NCBI GenBank assembly: GCA_002684935.1
Contig: NYWC01000069.1
Location: 13,737 to 45,131, forward strand
DNA from: Gammaproteobacteria bacterium
Lineage (GTDB): Bacteria; Pseudomonadota; Gammaproteobacteria; Pseudomonadales; Pseudohongiellaceae
Direction of reading: 5' to 3'
Length of the DNA: 31,395 bases
Shown: positions 16,183-24,595 of the stretch, in pieces
Layout: every line of letters starts with the position of its first letter
Position numbering within the stretch: position 1 is the first letter of the stretch
Made by a program: the position numbers and the translations under genes
Notes under the pieces: generated by a model
Databases searched by the model: none
Seen by the model: only the letters and a program-made list of their open reading frames with translations
What the model was told of the DNA's origin: nothing

Positions 16183-17028
16183 CTAGAACCGCAGGTTGCG
16201 GACGGTATAAATGCTGCTGGCAATCGATGCAATCCCATTGCCGGGATTGTCGTGCTCAACGAAGTAATGTTTGAAGCCTGCGGTTTCTACCTGCGCGAAA
16301 ATCTCGGCAAAGTTAATAGTGCCATTACCTACAGGTGCCATACGTCCTAAATTATCCATATCTTTAACGTGCAGCATGCTGAAGCGGCCCGGGTGATTGG
16401 AAAAATACGAAAACGGATCTACCTCGGCATTGGTTATCCAGAAAAGATCCAGCTCGAAATCAACCAGCTCAGGTTCCGTTTCATTCAACAGCACATCGTA
16501 ATGCACCTGATTTCCAGTGCGGTGGAATTCAAAGCTATGGTTGTGATATCCCATCTTCAGGCCGGCGGCTCGACAGGCTTCTCCCGCACGGTTAAGCGTT
16601 TCCGCGTGGTGTTTGAAATCGTCAAGGCTGCGTTCGTCGTTCGCAACAATTGGCACCACGATGAATTGCTGCCCCAGCTCTGCGGCAAAATCGATTTCTT
16701 TCTGTAAATCGGCTCGTATTGCTGCCAGCTGGATATGAGCAGCGGGACTGATCATGCCATTATCATCCAGCACTTGTCTTACTTCCCTGGCACTTCGATT
16801 GAAATAGCCGGCAAATTCCATCTCTCGATAACCAAGGTCTGCGACTTTGGCCAGTGTGCCTTCAAAATCCTGTGACATTTCGTTTCGGAGGGTGTAAAGC
16901 TGAAGCCCCACGCGCTCGACGTGACGTGATTGGGCGAAGCTCAGCGGCGGCAGCATGCCGCCAGCGGCCAGCACCAGGCCTTTGCCCAACAGCTGGCGAC
17001 GACGCAGGGATTTATGAGTATTCCTCAT
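16183..17028 (-). CDS. Tat-exported sugar phosphate isomerase/epimerase-like TIM barrel
   Basis: 281 aa from ATG 17028 (a GTG is the codon before; GAGAGG lies upstream). The N-terminus SLRRRQLLGKG plus a hydrophobic run ending PPLSFAQ is a Tat signal. The AP-endonuclease-2/xylose-isomerase-like barrel shows VGLQLYTLRNEM, LGYREMEFAGYF and probable metal ligands in GYHNHSFEF, FELDLFW, MLHVKDMD and YFVEHDNP. Relatives isomerise or hydrate keto sugars, including keto-glucosides. An exported version fits chemistry on sugars still in the periplasm. It lies 39 bases before the dehydrogenase small-subunit gene, and 110 bp after the cytoplasmic Gfo/Idh/MocA gene, where a separate promoter could sit. 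Confidence 0.9.
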   Translation of the reverse strand: MRNTHKSLRRRQLLGKGLVLAAGGMLPPLSFAQSRHVERVGLQLYTLRNEMSQDFEGTLAKVADLGYREMEFAGYFNRSAREVRQVLDDNGMISPAAHIQLAAIRADLQKEIDFAAELGQQFIVVPIVANDERSLDDFKHHAETLNRAGEACRAAGLKMGYHNHSFEFHRTGNQVHYDVLLNETEPELVDFELDLFWITNAEVDPFSYFSNHPGRFSMLHVKDMDNLGRMAPVGNGTINFAEIFAQVETAGFKHYFVEHDNPGNGIASIASSIYTVRNLRF

Positions 17029-17137
17029 CACTGTATTCCTCTCAATTGAAGCAAAGAGACTAACGTAATTTGAAGGTATGAAAAAGCCTTTATAGCAGCT
17101 CGTGCCAAGGCGATAGGTCAGGGTTTAAGGCGAGGGC

Positions 17138-18289
17138 TTAGGGCTCTGATTCCAGGCTTGTCCACACGCCACCATTTGTCGAGGAGAGAACCGCTTTTTC
17201 GACGAACTCTACGCCTTTCAGTCCATCGGTCACCGTGGGCACCAGGTTTGCGTTGCCTGGAGTCGCTTGCTGATTCTTGAGGGCCTGAATCTGATCAGCG
17301 AAGTCCCGATACAGGTTGGCGAATGCTTCCAGAAAGCCCTCTGGGTGACCGCCGGGAATACGGGTTACCGCGTTGGCGGAATCGCCTGCGGCGCTGCACC
17401 CGCGGGTGATGACTCGGGGCGTTTCTCCCAACACCGAATACCTGAGTTGATTGGACTGCTCTTGAAACCATTCTAGGCTTGCATGGTCTCCGTAGACGCG
17501 GATGCGTAAGCCGTTCTCATGACCGACAGCGACTTGGCTAGCCCAGAGTGAGCCCCGTGCACCATTATTGAAACGCAGCAGCATCTGGGCATTGTCATCG
17601 AGTTGTCTGCCTTGGACGAAGGCGTGTAAGTCCGCGAGCAGGCTGGTGACTTCAAGACCGGTGACAAACTCTATCAAGTGGAAGGCGTGGGTACCGATAT
17701 CTCCAAGCGAACCGCCAGCTCCCGCTAGTTTGGGGTCGGTGCGCCAGGTCGCCTGCTTCTGCCCGCTGGCTTCTAGGTCGGTACTTAACCAGTCCTGTGG
17801 ATATTCAACCTGCACCACCCTGATATCGCCCAATTCGCCATTCCCGATCATCTCCCGGGCTTGTCTTACCATAGGGTAACCACTGTAATTGTATGTAACG
17901 GCGAACAGCAGACCGGTTTCTTCGACCAGGGCCTGAAGCTCGCGCGCATCCTGCAAACAGGTGGTAAGGGGCTTGTCACATATCACATGGATGCCCGCTT
18001 CCAGAAAGGCTCTGGCCGGTGCATGATGCAGATAGTTGGGCGTCACAATGGCAACCGCTTCGATGCCGTCGGCCCGAACGTGCTCTTCCTGTGCCATGGT
18101 GGCAAAGTCTTCGTAAGCGCGATCTTCGGCGACTCCGAACTGGGCGGCGGATTCCTTCGACCTGATAGGATCGCTGCTAAAGGCACCAGCAACAAGCTCA
18201 TAACGATCGTCCAAGCGCGCGGCTATACGATGCACATCGCCGATCAAAGCGCCGGTTCCGCCACCTACCATGCCCAGCCTGATTTTCAT
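17138..18289 (-). CDS. Cytoplasmic Gfo/Idh/MocA-family oxidoreductase
   Basis: 383 aa, no signal peptide. The Rossmann motif is at the N-terminus (IRLGMVGGGTGALIGDVH), the family E-K-P motif reads DKP (VICDKPLTTCLQDARELQ), and the C-terminal domain includes GGSLGDIGTHAFHLIEFVTG. NAD(P)-dependent sugar or inositol dehydrogenase class. The ATG overlaps the stop of the upstream isomerase gene (ATGA), so the pair is translationally coupled. In a 3-keto-sugar pathway this enzyme would reduce the imported keto sugar back to a common hexose; the direction is inferred from context. It is a second, non-exported counterpart of the enzyme at 10748-12136. Confidence 0.92.
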   Translation of the reverse strand: MKIRLGMVGGGTGALIGDVHRIAARLDDRYELVAGAFSSDPIRSKESAAQFGVAEDRAYEDFATMAQEEHVRADGIEAVAIVTPNYLHHAPARAFLEAGIHVICDKPLTTCLQDARELQALVEETGLLFAVTYNYSGYPMVRQAREMIGNGELGDIRVVQVEYPQDWLSTDLEASGQKQATWRTDPKLAGAGGSLGDIGTHAFHLIEFVTGLEVTSLLADLHAFVQGRQLDDNAQMLLRFNNGARGSLWASQVAVGHENGLRIRVYGDHASLEWFQEQSNQLRYSVLGETPRVITRGCSAAGDSANAVTRIPGGHPEGFLEAFANLYRDFADQIQALKNQQATPGNANLVPTVTDGLKGVEFVEKAVLSSTNGGVWTSLESEP

Positions 18290-19341
18290 GACAGTCCCAG
18301 AATGCGGCGATTGCTGGCGTCATCAGTGCCCGCATCAGCGAAATCATCAAACGCTTTGTCGGTTACCTGGATTATATGGTCGCGGATAAACACCGCGCCT
18401 TCCCGAGCACCTTGCTCGGGATGCTTGAGGCAGCACTCCCATTCCAGCACGGCCCAACCATCGAAGTCGTTGGCCGCAAGTTTGGAGAAGATGCTTTTGA
18501 AATCCACCTGGCCATCGCCCAGGGAGCGAAAGCGTCCGGCGCGGTCGACCCAGGACTGGTAACCGCCATAGACCCCTTGCTTTGCAGTGGGATTGAATTC
18601 TGCATCCTTGATGTGGGCCAGCTTGATGCGATCCTTGTATGCGTCCATGAAGCCAAGGTAATCCAGTTGCTGCAGAATCAAGTGGCTAGGGTCAAACAGG
18701 ATATTGCAGCGGGGGTGATTGTGCACTCGCTCCAGAAACATTTCGAAAGTTACGCCATCATGTAAATCTTCACCGGGATGAATCTCAAAACCTATGTCCA
18801 CACCGGCGTCATCGAAGGCATTCAGAATAGGCAGCCAGCGCTTGGCCAGTTCATCAAAGGCGGACTCGACCAGACCGGCCGGACGCTGCGGCCAGGGATA
18901 GAAGTAGGGCCATGCGAGGGCGCCAGGAAAACTGGCGTGAGTAGTCAAGCCAAGGTTCTTGGAGGCTTTTGCGGCAAGCAGCAGTTGTTCTACCGCCCAG
19001 GCCTGTCGTGCCTTGGGATTACCCTGCACTTCGGGTGCCGCGAAACCATCGAACATCTCGTCATAGGCTGGGTGCACCGCGACCAGCTGCCCCTGCAGGT
19101 GGGTTGAGAGTTCGGTGATTTCGATATCGCGATCCGCCAAGATGCCGCGCAGTTCATCGCAGTAGCCCTGACTCTCGGCAGCCAGGTTCAGATCAAACAG
19201 GCTGGTCTCCCAACTAGGGATCTGAATGCCTTTAAAACCGCAGTCTGCGGCCCAGCTAGATATACTCTCCAGTGAATTAAATGGCGACTCTTCTCCAACA
19301 AATTGTGCCAGGAAAATCGCTGGGCCTTTGATGGTTCTCAT
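18286..19341 (-). CDS. Cytoplasmic sugar phosphate isomerase/epimerase-like TIM barrel
   Basis: 351 aa without a signal peptide. The barrel is recognised by GFKGIQIPSWETSLFDL and by metal-ligand segments EIHPGEDLHDG, ILFDPSHLILQQLDY, IKLAHIKDAEF and AVLEWECCLKH. This longer subtype usually accompanies Gfo/Idh/MocA enzymes in sugar-catabolic operons. It is the first gene of the minus-strand operon and overlaps the next by four bases. Divergent from the MFS transporter gene, with 168 bp between the two starts, so both may share one control region. Confidence 0.92.
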   Translation of the reverse strand: MRTIKGPAIFLAQFVGEESPFNSLESISSWAADCGFKGIQIPSWETSLFDLNLAAESQGYCDELRGILADRDIEITELSTHLQGQLVAVHPAYDEMFDGFAAPEVQGNPKARQAWAVEQLLLAAKASKNLGLTTHASFPGALAWPYFYPWPQRPAGLVESAFDELAKRWLPILNAFDDAGVDIGFEIHPGEDLHDGVTFEMFLERVHNHPRCNILFDPSHLILQQLDYLGFMDAYKDRIKLAHIKDAEFNPTAKQGVYGGYQSWVDRAGRFRSLGDGQVDFKSIFSKLAANDFDGWAVLEWECCLKHPEQGAREGAVFIRDHIIQVTDKAFDDFADAGTDDASNRRILGLS

Positions 19342-19408
19342 GCTGATAATTATCCTTTTACGTCTACCCTGAATTTACTCAGGTCGGTGAAAGAAGATTA
19401 TAAACCCA

Positions 19409-19468
19409 ATTCGGTTGCAATCGACCCCTTGTTCGACTAATTTCGGTTGGGCTTCGGGCTGCCGAAAT
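19409..19468. promoter_or_regulatory. Divergent control region with repeats
   Basis: ATTCGGTTG (19409-19417) recurs as TTTCGGTTG (19441-19449), 32 bp apart, about three helical turns. The second copy overlaps a 7-bp inverted repeat ATTTCGG...CCGAAAT (19440-19446 and 19462-19468) that could form a leader hairpin ahead of the transporter gene. The arrangement suggests a shared operator for the divergent isomerase and transporter genes; no regulator gene is visible in the window. Confidence 0.3.
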
Positions 19469-19509
19469 GCGATTACCACCGCCTAAAACAACGATGGAGA
19501 ATCAAGCCT

Positions 19510-20835
19510 TTGGATTTCATTAAGAGTCGCCTCAGTCTGATGATGTTTCTCCAGTACGCTGTGTGGGGCATCTGGCTGCCGGTGCTTGCTACCTATCTGC
19601 AATCACCAGTCGCGAATGGGGGTCTGGGATTCACTTCGGGCCAGGTAGGCTTGATCATTGGTGTGGCGGGCTCGATCGGTGCGGTTAGCGCGCCGTTCAT
19701 TGCGGGACAGTTTGCCGATCGCTATTTCTCCACGGAGAAATTCCTTGCCGTGCTGTTGGTGCTCGGCGGTACCGTAAAGATTACCTTGGCTTTTCAAGAA
19801 TCATTTGCGGCCTGGTTGCTGCTAGCGACGCTTTATAGCGTGCTCTATATGCCAACGCTTTCTTTGACCAACTCCATGGCCTTCGCCCATCTACAAAACT
19901 CAGAGAAGGAGTTTCCAAGGGTTCGCGTTTGGGGAACTATTGGCTGGATAGTTGCGAGCTGGTTGTTTCCCATGATCTGGCTGCAGAACAATCTGGAGTT
20001 TCAGATTTTGCCGCCGTTTTTTGTGGGCACCGAAGTGCCCGATGTCACCGCAAGACTGGCGGATACTTTGAAAGTGTCAGGGTTCATTGCCTATATCTAC
20101 GCAGGTTTTTGTTTTCTATTGCCCCACACCCCACCCAAGAAGGACAGTGTTGAGAAGCTTGCCTTCAAGAAAGCCTTCGGACTCTTTTCACACAGGTCGT
20201 TTGCTGTGCTGGTGGCCGCCAGCTTACCAATTGCGGTAATCCATCAGATTTACTTCATGCAGACCGGCCCGTTTTTTGAAAACCAGTTGGGGATGTTGGT
20301 TACCTATATTGCGCCGGCCATGACCGTAGGTCAGTTCGCTGAGATTGGGTTTCTCGCCATCCTCGGTGGGTTGTTGTTGCGCCTTGGCTTCAAATGGACA
20401 ATTACTTTAGGCGCGCTTGCCTACTTTGCGCGCTACGCAATCTGGGGGCTGATAAGCCTGCAGGAAGCATCCGGGCCATCGGTGGATGCAGCAGGTCAGT
20501 TTGTCTGGACGACTCCACTAATGATTGGGGTTTTTAGCCAGATACTCCACGGCCTGTGTTATGCCTGTTTCTTTGCGTCTGCCTTCATGTACGTGGACCG
20601 TATTGCTGATGCAGATATTCGTAATTCGGCACAGACCGTATTCGGTATCATCATTCTTGGCGTGGGACCGATGATAGCCGGGCCCACTCTCGGCATACTC
20701 GGCAATGTGTTTGGGGAGGCTGGCGTAGTCACGAACTTTGCCGGCATGTGGTTTACGCTGGCAATAATTGCTTTGCTGACAGCGGCGCTTGTGATGATTG
20801 CCTTCAAAGATGAGACGCAAACTTACGTGAATTAA
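19510..20835 (+). CDS. MFS transporter, nucleoside:H+ symporter-like
   Basis: 441 aa from a TTG at 19510, chosen because GGAG lies about ten bases upstream and the protein then begins (M)DFIKSRLSLMMFLQYAVWG, the usual start of the NupG-like family; a longer frame begins at 19447 but adds an unlikely polar tail across a hairpin. About 12 membrane helices; typical features are GLGFTSGQVGLIIG, AGQFADRYFSTEKFL and VWGTIGWI. The family includes nucleoside and sugar importers. Divergent from the isomerase/oxidoreductase operon, it most likely imports the keto-sugar or glycoside product into the cytoplasm. Confidence 0.88.
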   Translation: MDFIKSRLSLMMFLQYAVWGIWLPVLATYLQSPVANGGLGFTSGQVGLIIGVAGSIGAVSAPFIAGQFADRYFSTEKFLAVLLVLGGTVKITLAFQESFAAWLLLATLYSVLYMPTLSLTNSMAFAHLQNSEKEFPRVRVWGTIGWIVASWLFPMIWLQNNLEFQILPPFFVGTEVPDVTARLADTLKVSGFIAYIYAGFCFLLPHTPPKKDSVEKLAFKKAFGLFSHRSFAVLVAASLPIAVIHQIYFMQTGPFFENQLGMLVTYIAPAMTVGQFAEIGFLAILGGLLLRLGFKWTITLGALAYFARYAIWGLISLQEASGPSVDAAGQFVWTTPLMIGVFSQILHGLCYACFFASAFMYVDRIADADIRNSAQTVFGIIILGVGPMIAGPTLGILGNVFGEAGVVTNFAGMWFTLAIIALLTAALVMIAFKDETQTYVN

Positions 20836-20878
20836 TTGACTGCCCCTTTACCCCATTGTTTAGCCAGGATAGCAAAGC

Positions 20879-21226
20879 GTGCTGTTCATGTGTCAACACG
20901 TTGAAAATACTGCATCTTTGGTAGTTTTTATCTCAAGCCTGCTTAGTACAGTGGTTTGTTCTGTTGCGGCGCACAGCGATAGCGTTGAGACGCTCTCCTG
21001 CAATAAGGTAGATGATGAGTTTATCCTCGGGCCGCATCTTGCAGTAGTCCACGATGGCCAACTCGTTAGGTTGTTTCACCATGGTGGACTTGGTGTTAAT
21101 CAAGTTACCCCAGCAACCAGAGACACGATTTTTACATTAAGCTCTATTAACAAAGCCTTTGCTGGCACCTTAACTGCCAAGTTGGTTGCGTAGGAGAAAC
21201 TACTTCGTCCGACTGTAGTTGGATGA
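20879..21226 (+). pseudogene. Remnant of a beta-lactamase-family serine hydrolase
   Basis: From GTG 20879 the frame encodes a signal-like hydrophobic N-terminus, VVHDGQLVRLFHHGG and then TIFTLSSINKAFAGTLTAKLVA, which contains the S-x-x-K active-site motif (SINK). A TAG at 21191 interrupts it where the family normally reads A-E-G-K-L; the codons after the stop (EKLLRPTVVG) continue the family pattern until TGA at 21224, which overlaps the start of the methyltransferase gene. The remaining three quarters of the protein are missing, so this is a truncated, nonsense-mutated relic. Confidence 0.7.
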
Positions 21227-22017
21227 ACCTAGAGGAGCTGCCGGGTACCTGGCAGCCGCTTATTATGTTAATGACCCGGAGGTTCCTGAGACATGCTCGA
21301 AAATTAGGTGAGGGGCGAGATCGCCATGAGATTGCGTGGGCCTGTGAGCAGCTCTCGGCGGGTGACCTGGCAGTTGACGTTGGCGCACACCGAGGTGCTT
21401 ATGCCTGGTGGTTTCGGCGCGCTGTTGGTGCGGAGGGGCGGGTCGTGGCATTCGAGCCACAAGTCAAATTGGCAGCGAGTATAGGGGCGGCGCTGGTAAA
21501 AATAGGTTTCGATAACGTTGAAGTTGTGCCAAACGGTGTTTCCCATGAATCTGGCGTGCGCAAGTTACGAGTGCCGCATACAGGAAAAGGCTATTCTTCT
21601 GGCGCCACATTCGAGGAGAAGGTGATCGAGGGCAAAGTTAACGAGCAACAAGCAGATGTTGTATCCCTTGATCAATACTTCGATGGCTGCAATCGCCGCA
21701 TCGCTCTGATCAAGATAGACGTTGAGGGCCATGAACTGGAGGCACTTCAAGGAGCGGAGCGATTGCTGCGTATGGATCGTCCAGCTGTCCTGCTCGAGGT
21801 GGAAGCAAGGCACCGACCAAAGGGGTCAGTGCAACCGGTTTTTGACTATCTCGCTAACCTTGGCTTCGAGGGCAGTTTTTTCCGTAATGGCGAAATGTGT
21901 CCGTTGAGCGAATTTGACTCAGCCCGGGATCAGAGCACTGATGGGCCTAGGTTCTGGGAGGCTCCTTCTTACTGCAACAATTTTGCATTCATCAGCTCAA
22001 GTTCGCCTGGGTTGTAA
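21223..22017 (+). CDS. FkbM-family methyltransferase
   Basis: 264 aa from ATG 21223 (a later ATG at 21267 is possible). The SAM-binding start is clear: LAVDVGAHRGAYAWWF, then GRVVAFEPQ, VEVVPNGVS, and the late motifs VVSLDQYFD and IALIKIDVEGHELEALQGAERLL. FkbM enzymes O-methylate polyketides, glycans or other small molecules; no substrate can be read here. It is soluble and cytoplasmic. The gene directly abuts the broken serine hydrolase, which suggests arrival by recombination that removed the rest of that gene. It is convergent with the sulfatase gene 217 bp away, and no clear terminator lies between. Confidence 0.9.
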   Translation: MNLEELPGTWQPLIMLMTRRFLRHARKLGEGRDRHEIAWACEQLSAGDLAVDVGAHRGAYAWWFRRAVGAEGRVVAFEPQVKLAASIGAALVKIGFDNVEVVPNGVSHESGVRKLRVPHTGKGYSSGATFEEKVIEGKVNEQQADVVSLDQYFDGCNRRIALIKIDVEGHELEALQGAERLLRMDRPAVLLEVEARHRPKGSVQPVFDYLANLGFEGSFFRNGEMCPLSEFDSARDQSTDGPRFWEAPSYCNNFAFISSSSPGL

Positions 22018-22234
22018 CCGTACTTGAAAGCATTAGTTAAAAGAAGTGTTTGAGATCGGCTGGGCTTTGTCTTATGCACGACATCGCAATTGCTGCAGAA
22101 ACAGACTTTATGCAAAAAAGAGCTGGTTGGCTCGGGTTGTATCGGACATTCGTGGCATCGAGTAGACCTTGAGTTTGCGAAAAAAGGCAGTGACAGGCTG
22201 GTTTTTTGCGACAGATGCGCACTTTAGCTGGAGT

Positions 22235-23566
22235 TTATAACCGATTCCACATCTGTGGCAGCGCAGCAGCATCTAGTTCCTCGCGAGCTTTAAGCAAATA
22301 TTCCTTGAGTCGCTCTACAATCTCGGGATACTCCCTGGTATAGCTATAGGTCTCGCTGGGATCTGACTGCAGGTCAAACAGCAAACCATCCGGTCCATAA
22401 TAGTTTGAACGTTCAAAACTATTGTGGCCTGCACGATAGCGGGTTTCTACAACGAGCTTCCAGCGCCCGCTGCGCACGCCTACGATGCGATCATTATTAA
22501 ACAAGAACAGAGCCTGATGGTGTGTACTCTCGGTGCCTGTCAGCAGTGGCATCATGTTTTTGCCATCGATGGTTCGATCATTGGGGCGTTGGCCCCCGGC
22601 AAGTTCCAGAAGGGTTGGCATTAAATCAATATTCATTGCCGGTTCATCGGACACCGTTCCTGGCGGAATAGTGCCGGGCCATGATGCGATGAACGGGACG
22701 CGCTGGCCGCCTTCCCAGGAGCTGCCTTTGCGGTCTCGGTAGATGCCTGCGCTGCCTTCAAACCATGGCCCATTGTCCGAGGTGAACATTATCAGGGTAT
22801 TATCCCTCAACCCCTCGCGTTCCAGCGCTGCGATGATTTTGCCCGTGCTCCAGTCAATGGTTTCTACCACATCGCCGTAAAGCCCGGCATCGGATCGCCC
22901 ATCGAAACGGGGCGAAACAAATAGCGGGACGTGTGGGAAGGAGTGGGGTATGTAGAGGAAAAAGGGGTTGTCGTTATTTTCTTCTATAAAGCGAACGGCC
23001 TCGCGCGTATAGCGTTCGGTCAGGGTTGTCTGATCTACCGGGTTTTCTATCATTTGCTTACCGCGATATAGCTCCAGCGGCGTCATGTCGTTGCTGTGCA
23101 AGACACCAAAAAATTCATCAAAGCCCTGGTCCATGGGAGACCATTCCAGACGACTGCCAAGATGCCATTTGCCAAACAGAGCGCTGCGATATCCCAGCGG
23201 TTGCAGAGCCTCGGCGATAGTGGTTTCTTCGAAAGCGAGGTGAATTTCATTGGTGGGGCGAGCAACATCCGCGACTAGGTCAAGGCGAATGGGGTAGCGC
23301 CCGGTGAGCAGGCCGCCGCGTGCGGCAGTGCATACATTGGCGCTGGAATAGAAGCTATCTAGGCGGGCGCCATTAAGCGCCAGACTATCAAGGTGAGGGG
23401 TCTTGATCAGGGTCGATCCATACACGCCGAGGTCACCGTAGCCCAAATCATCTGCCATGATGACTATAAAATTAGGCTGTTTGTCCTGCGCTTGGGCGAA
23501 GTCTATCGAAGCAACGAGGGTAGTGATAGTGACAAGAAGGGCGATACCGGTGCTAAATAAATTCAT
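22235..23566 (-). CDS. Secreted type I sulfatase
   Basis: 443 aa with a signal peptide (cleavage near FAQAQ). Alkaline phosphatase-superfamily sulfatase: FIVIMADDLGYGDLGVYG at the start provides the metal aspartates; the formylglycine motif is Cys79-T-A-A-R83, i.e. C-x-A-x-R rather than the common C-x-P-x-R, followed by GGLLTGRYP; ALFGKWHLG and MFTSDNGPWFEGS are also present. Residues SDNGP carry further metal ligands. It should cleave sulfate esters, probably of algal polysaccharides or glycolipids, in the periplasm. A formylglycine-generating enzyme or anSME is needed and is not in this window. Divergent from modA. Confidence 0.92.
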   Translation of the reverse strand: MNLFSTGIALLVTITTLVASIDFAQAQDKQPNFIVIMADDLGYGDLGVYGSTLIKTPHLDSLALNGARLDSFYSSANVCTAARGGLLTGRYPIRLDLVADVARPTNEIHLAFEETTIAEALQPLGYRSALFGKWHLGSRLEWSPMDQGFDEFFGVLHSNDMTPLELYRGKQMIENPVDQTTLTERYTREAVRFIEENNDNPFFLYIPHSFPHVPLFVSPRFDGRSDAGLYGDVVETIDWSTGKIIAALEREGLRDNTLIMFTSDNGPWFEGSAGIYRDRKGSSWEGGQRVPFIASWPGTIPPGTVSDEPAMNIDLMPTLLELAGGQRPNDRTIDGKNMMPLLTGTESTHHQALFLFNNDRIVGVRSGRWKLVVETRYRAGHNSFERSNYYGPDGLLFDLQSDPSETYSYTREYPEIVERLKEYLLKAREELDAAALPQMWNRL

Positions 23567-23746
23567 GAGAAAGTTCTGCTAGTTATGGATAGAACGTCTG
23601 TGGCATGGCGAGAACGGCGCTGAGACTGCTTGCGGGCTCCTGTTTTTGTCGTCCTTGGCACTCAGGAGGATTCGCATCGGTCGCGTTCTCCTTCAGCATT
23701 CTAGCAAATCCAGCAGACTTTGCTGCAAACCGTTTGATTGCCAGGC

Positions 23747-23774
23747 AGCGTTATGTAATTCAATATGTAGCGAT
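23747..23774. promoter_or_regulatory. Probable ModE operator
   Basis: AGCGTTATGTA-N6-TATGTAGCGAT is a dyad ending 29 bp before the modA ATG. From memory, the ModE consensus is ATCGnTATATA-N6/7-TATATAACGAT; the right half (read on the minus strand) has one mismatch and the left half two, with a 6-base spacer. It would repress modA when molybdate is plentiful. No modE gene is visible here. Confidence 0.65.
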
Positions 23775-23803
23775 CTACTGCGAGATTAGTGTTGTCAGGG
23801 AAC

Positions 23804-24553
23804 ATGAATCGAATCGGATTGTCTTTGCTCGTTGCTTGCCTGTGGTCAATGTCGGCGCCGGCTGATGAACTGCTTGTTGCTGCCGCTTCCAATTTCTCCG
23901 CGCCTATGAACGAGCTGGTGTTGCGGTTTGAAGCGCAGACTGATCATACGGTCGAGGTCGCTTTTGGTTCTTCTGGCCGCCTGTTTGCCCAAATTAGCAA
24001 TGGTGCGCCGTTTCAAATTTTTTTCTCAGCCGACCAGGATAAACCTGAGCGATTGCTTGCTTCTGGTTTGGCTGTGCCTGGATCGAGTTTCACCTACGCC
24101 ACCGGCGCGCTGGTGGTGTGGAATGCCGATGAGCATGCTGCGGTCCCCGACACCCGGGCTCTTAGCCATGATTCCGAGCTACGAATCGCTATTGCTAATC
24201 CGCGTGTCGCGCCCTATGGCGCAGCGGCGATGGAAGCTATCGCGAGTCTCGCACTATCGGAAGCCTTAGCGGACAGGCTCGTGCTAGGCGAAAACATTGC
24301 GCAGACCTATCAGTTTGTGGATTCAGGCAACGCGCCACTGGGCTTCGTAGCAAAGTCCCAAGTTTTTCTAGATGGTAGTTTGCGCAAAGGCTCGGCTTGG
24401 GAAGTGCCTGCCAATTTGCATGCTCCCATCAGGCAGGATGCGGTTTTGCTGACTCGCGCACAGGATTGCGTGGCCTGTCAGCAGTTCCTAACGTTTGTGC
24501 AGCTGCCGGATCAGCGAGCGCTTCTTGCAGGCTGGGGCTACCGCTTCGATTGA
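23804..24553 (+). CDS. modA: Molybdate ABC transporter substrate-binding protein
   Basis: 249 aa from ATG 23804 (CAGGGAA just upstream; an in-frame TTG lies 15 bases earlier). Signal peptide ends near SAPADE. Family marks: ELLVAAASNFSAPMNELV, VEVAFGSSGRLFAQI, APFQIFFSADQDKPERL, IAIANPRVAPYGAAAMEA and a C-terminal GWGYRFD. It binds molybdate or tungstate in the periplasm. The ModE-like operator upstream supports the oxyanion specificity. The usual modB and modC genes do not follow; the next genes face the other way, so the permease and ATPase must be encoded elsewhere or have been lost. Confidence 0.92.
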   Translation: MNRIGLSLLVACLWSMSAPADELLVAAASNFSAPMNELVLRFEAQTDHTVEVAFGSSGRLFAQISNGAPFQIFFSADQDKPERLLASGLAVPGSSFTYATGALVVWNADEHAAVPDTRALSHDSELRIAIANPRVAPYGAAAMEAIASLALSEALADRLVLGENIAQTYQFVDSGNAPLGFVAKSQVFLDGSLRKGSAWEVPANLHAPIRQDAVLLTRAQDCVACQQFLTFVQLPDQRALLAGWGYRFD

Positions 24554-24595
24554 GCGGAGTGGGCTGGGCAAAAGCTCATAAAAGAGACTGCGCTG

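Noticed and set aside
17091..17110. Sigma-54-like TTGGCACGAGCTGCT on the minus strand before the Tat isomerase gene
   Set aside because: The GG-to-GC spacing is 8 bases instead of the required 10.
17861..18562. 233-codon + strand frame across two genes
   Set aside because: It lies antisense to the well-supported cytoplasmic Gfo/Idh/MocA and isomerase genes and has no recognisable domain.
18376..18765. 129-codon + strand frame
   Set aside because: Antisense to the isomerase gene with no independent support.
22150..22215. A/T-rich imperfect inverted repeat between the FkbM and sulfatase genes
   Set aside because: Stem broken by mismatches (AAAAAAGGCAG/CTGGTTTTTT); too weak to call a terminator.
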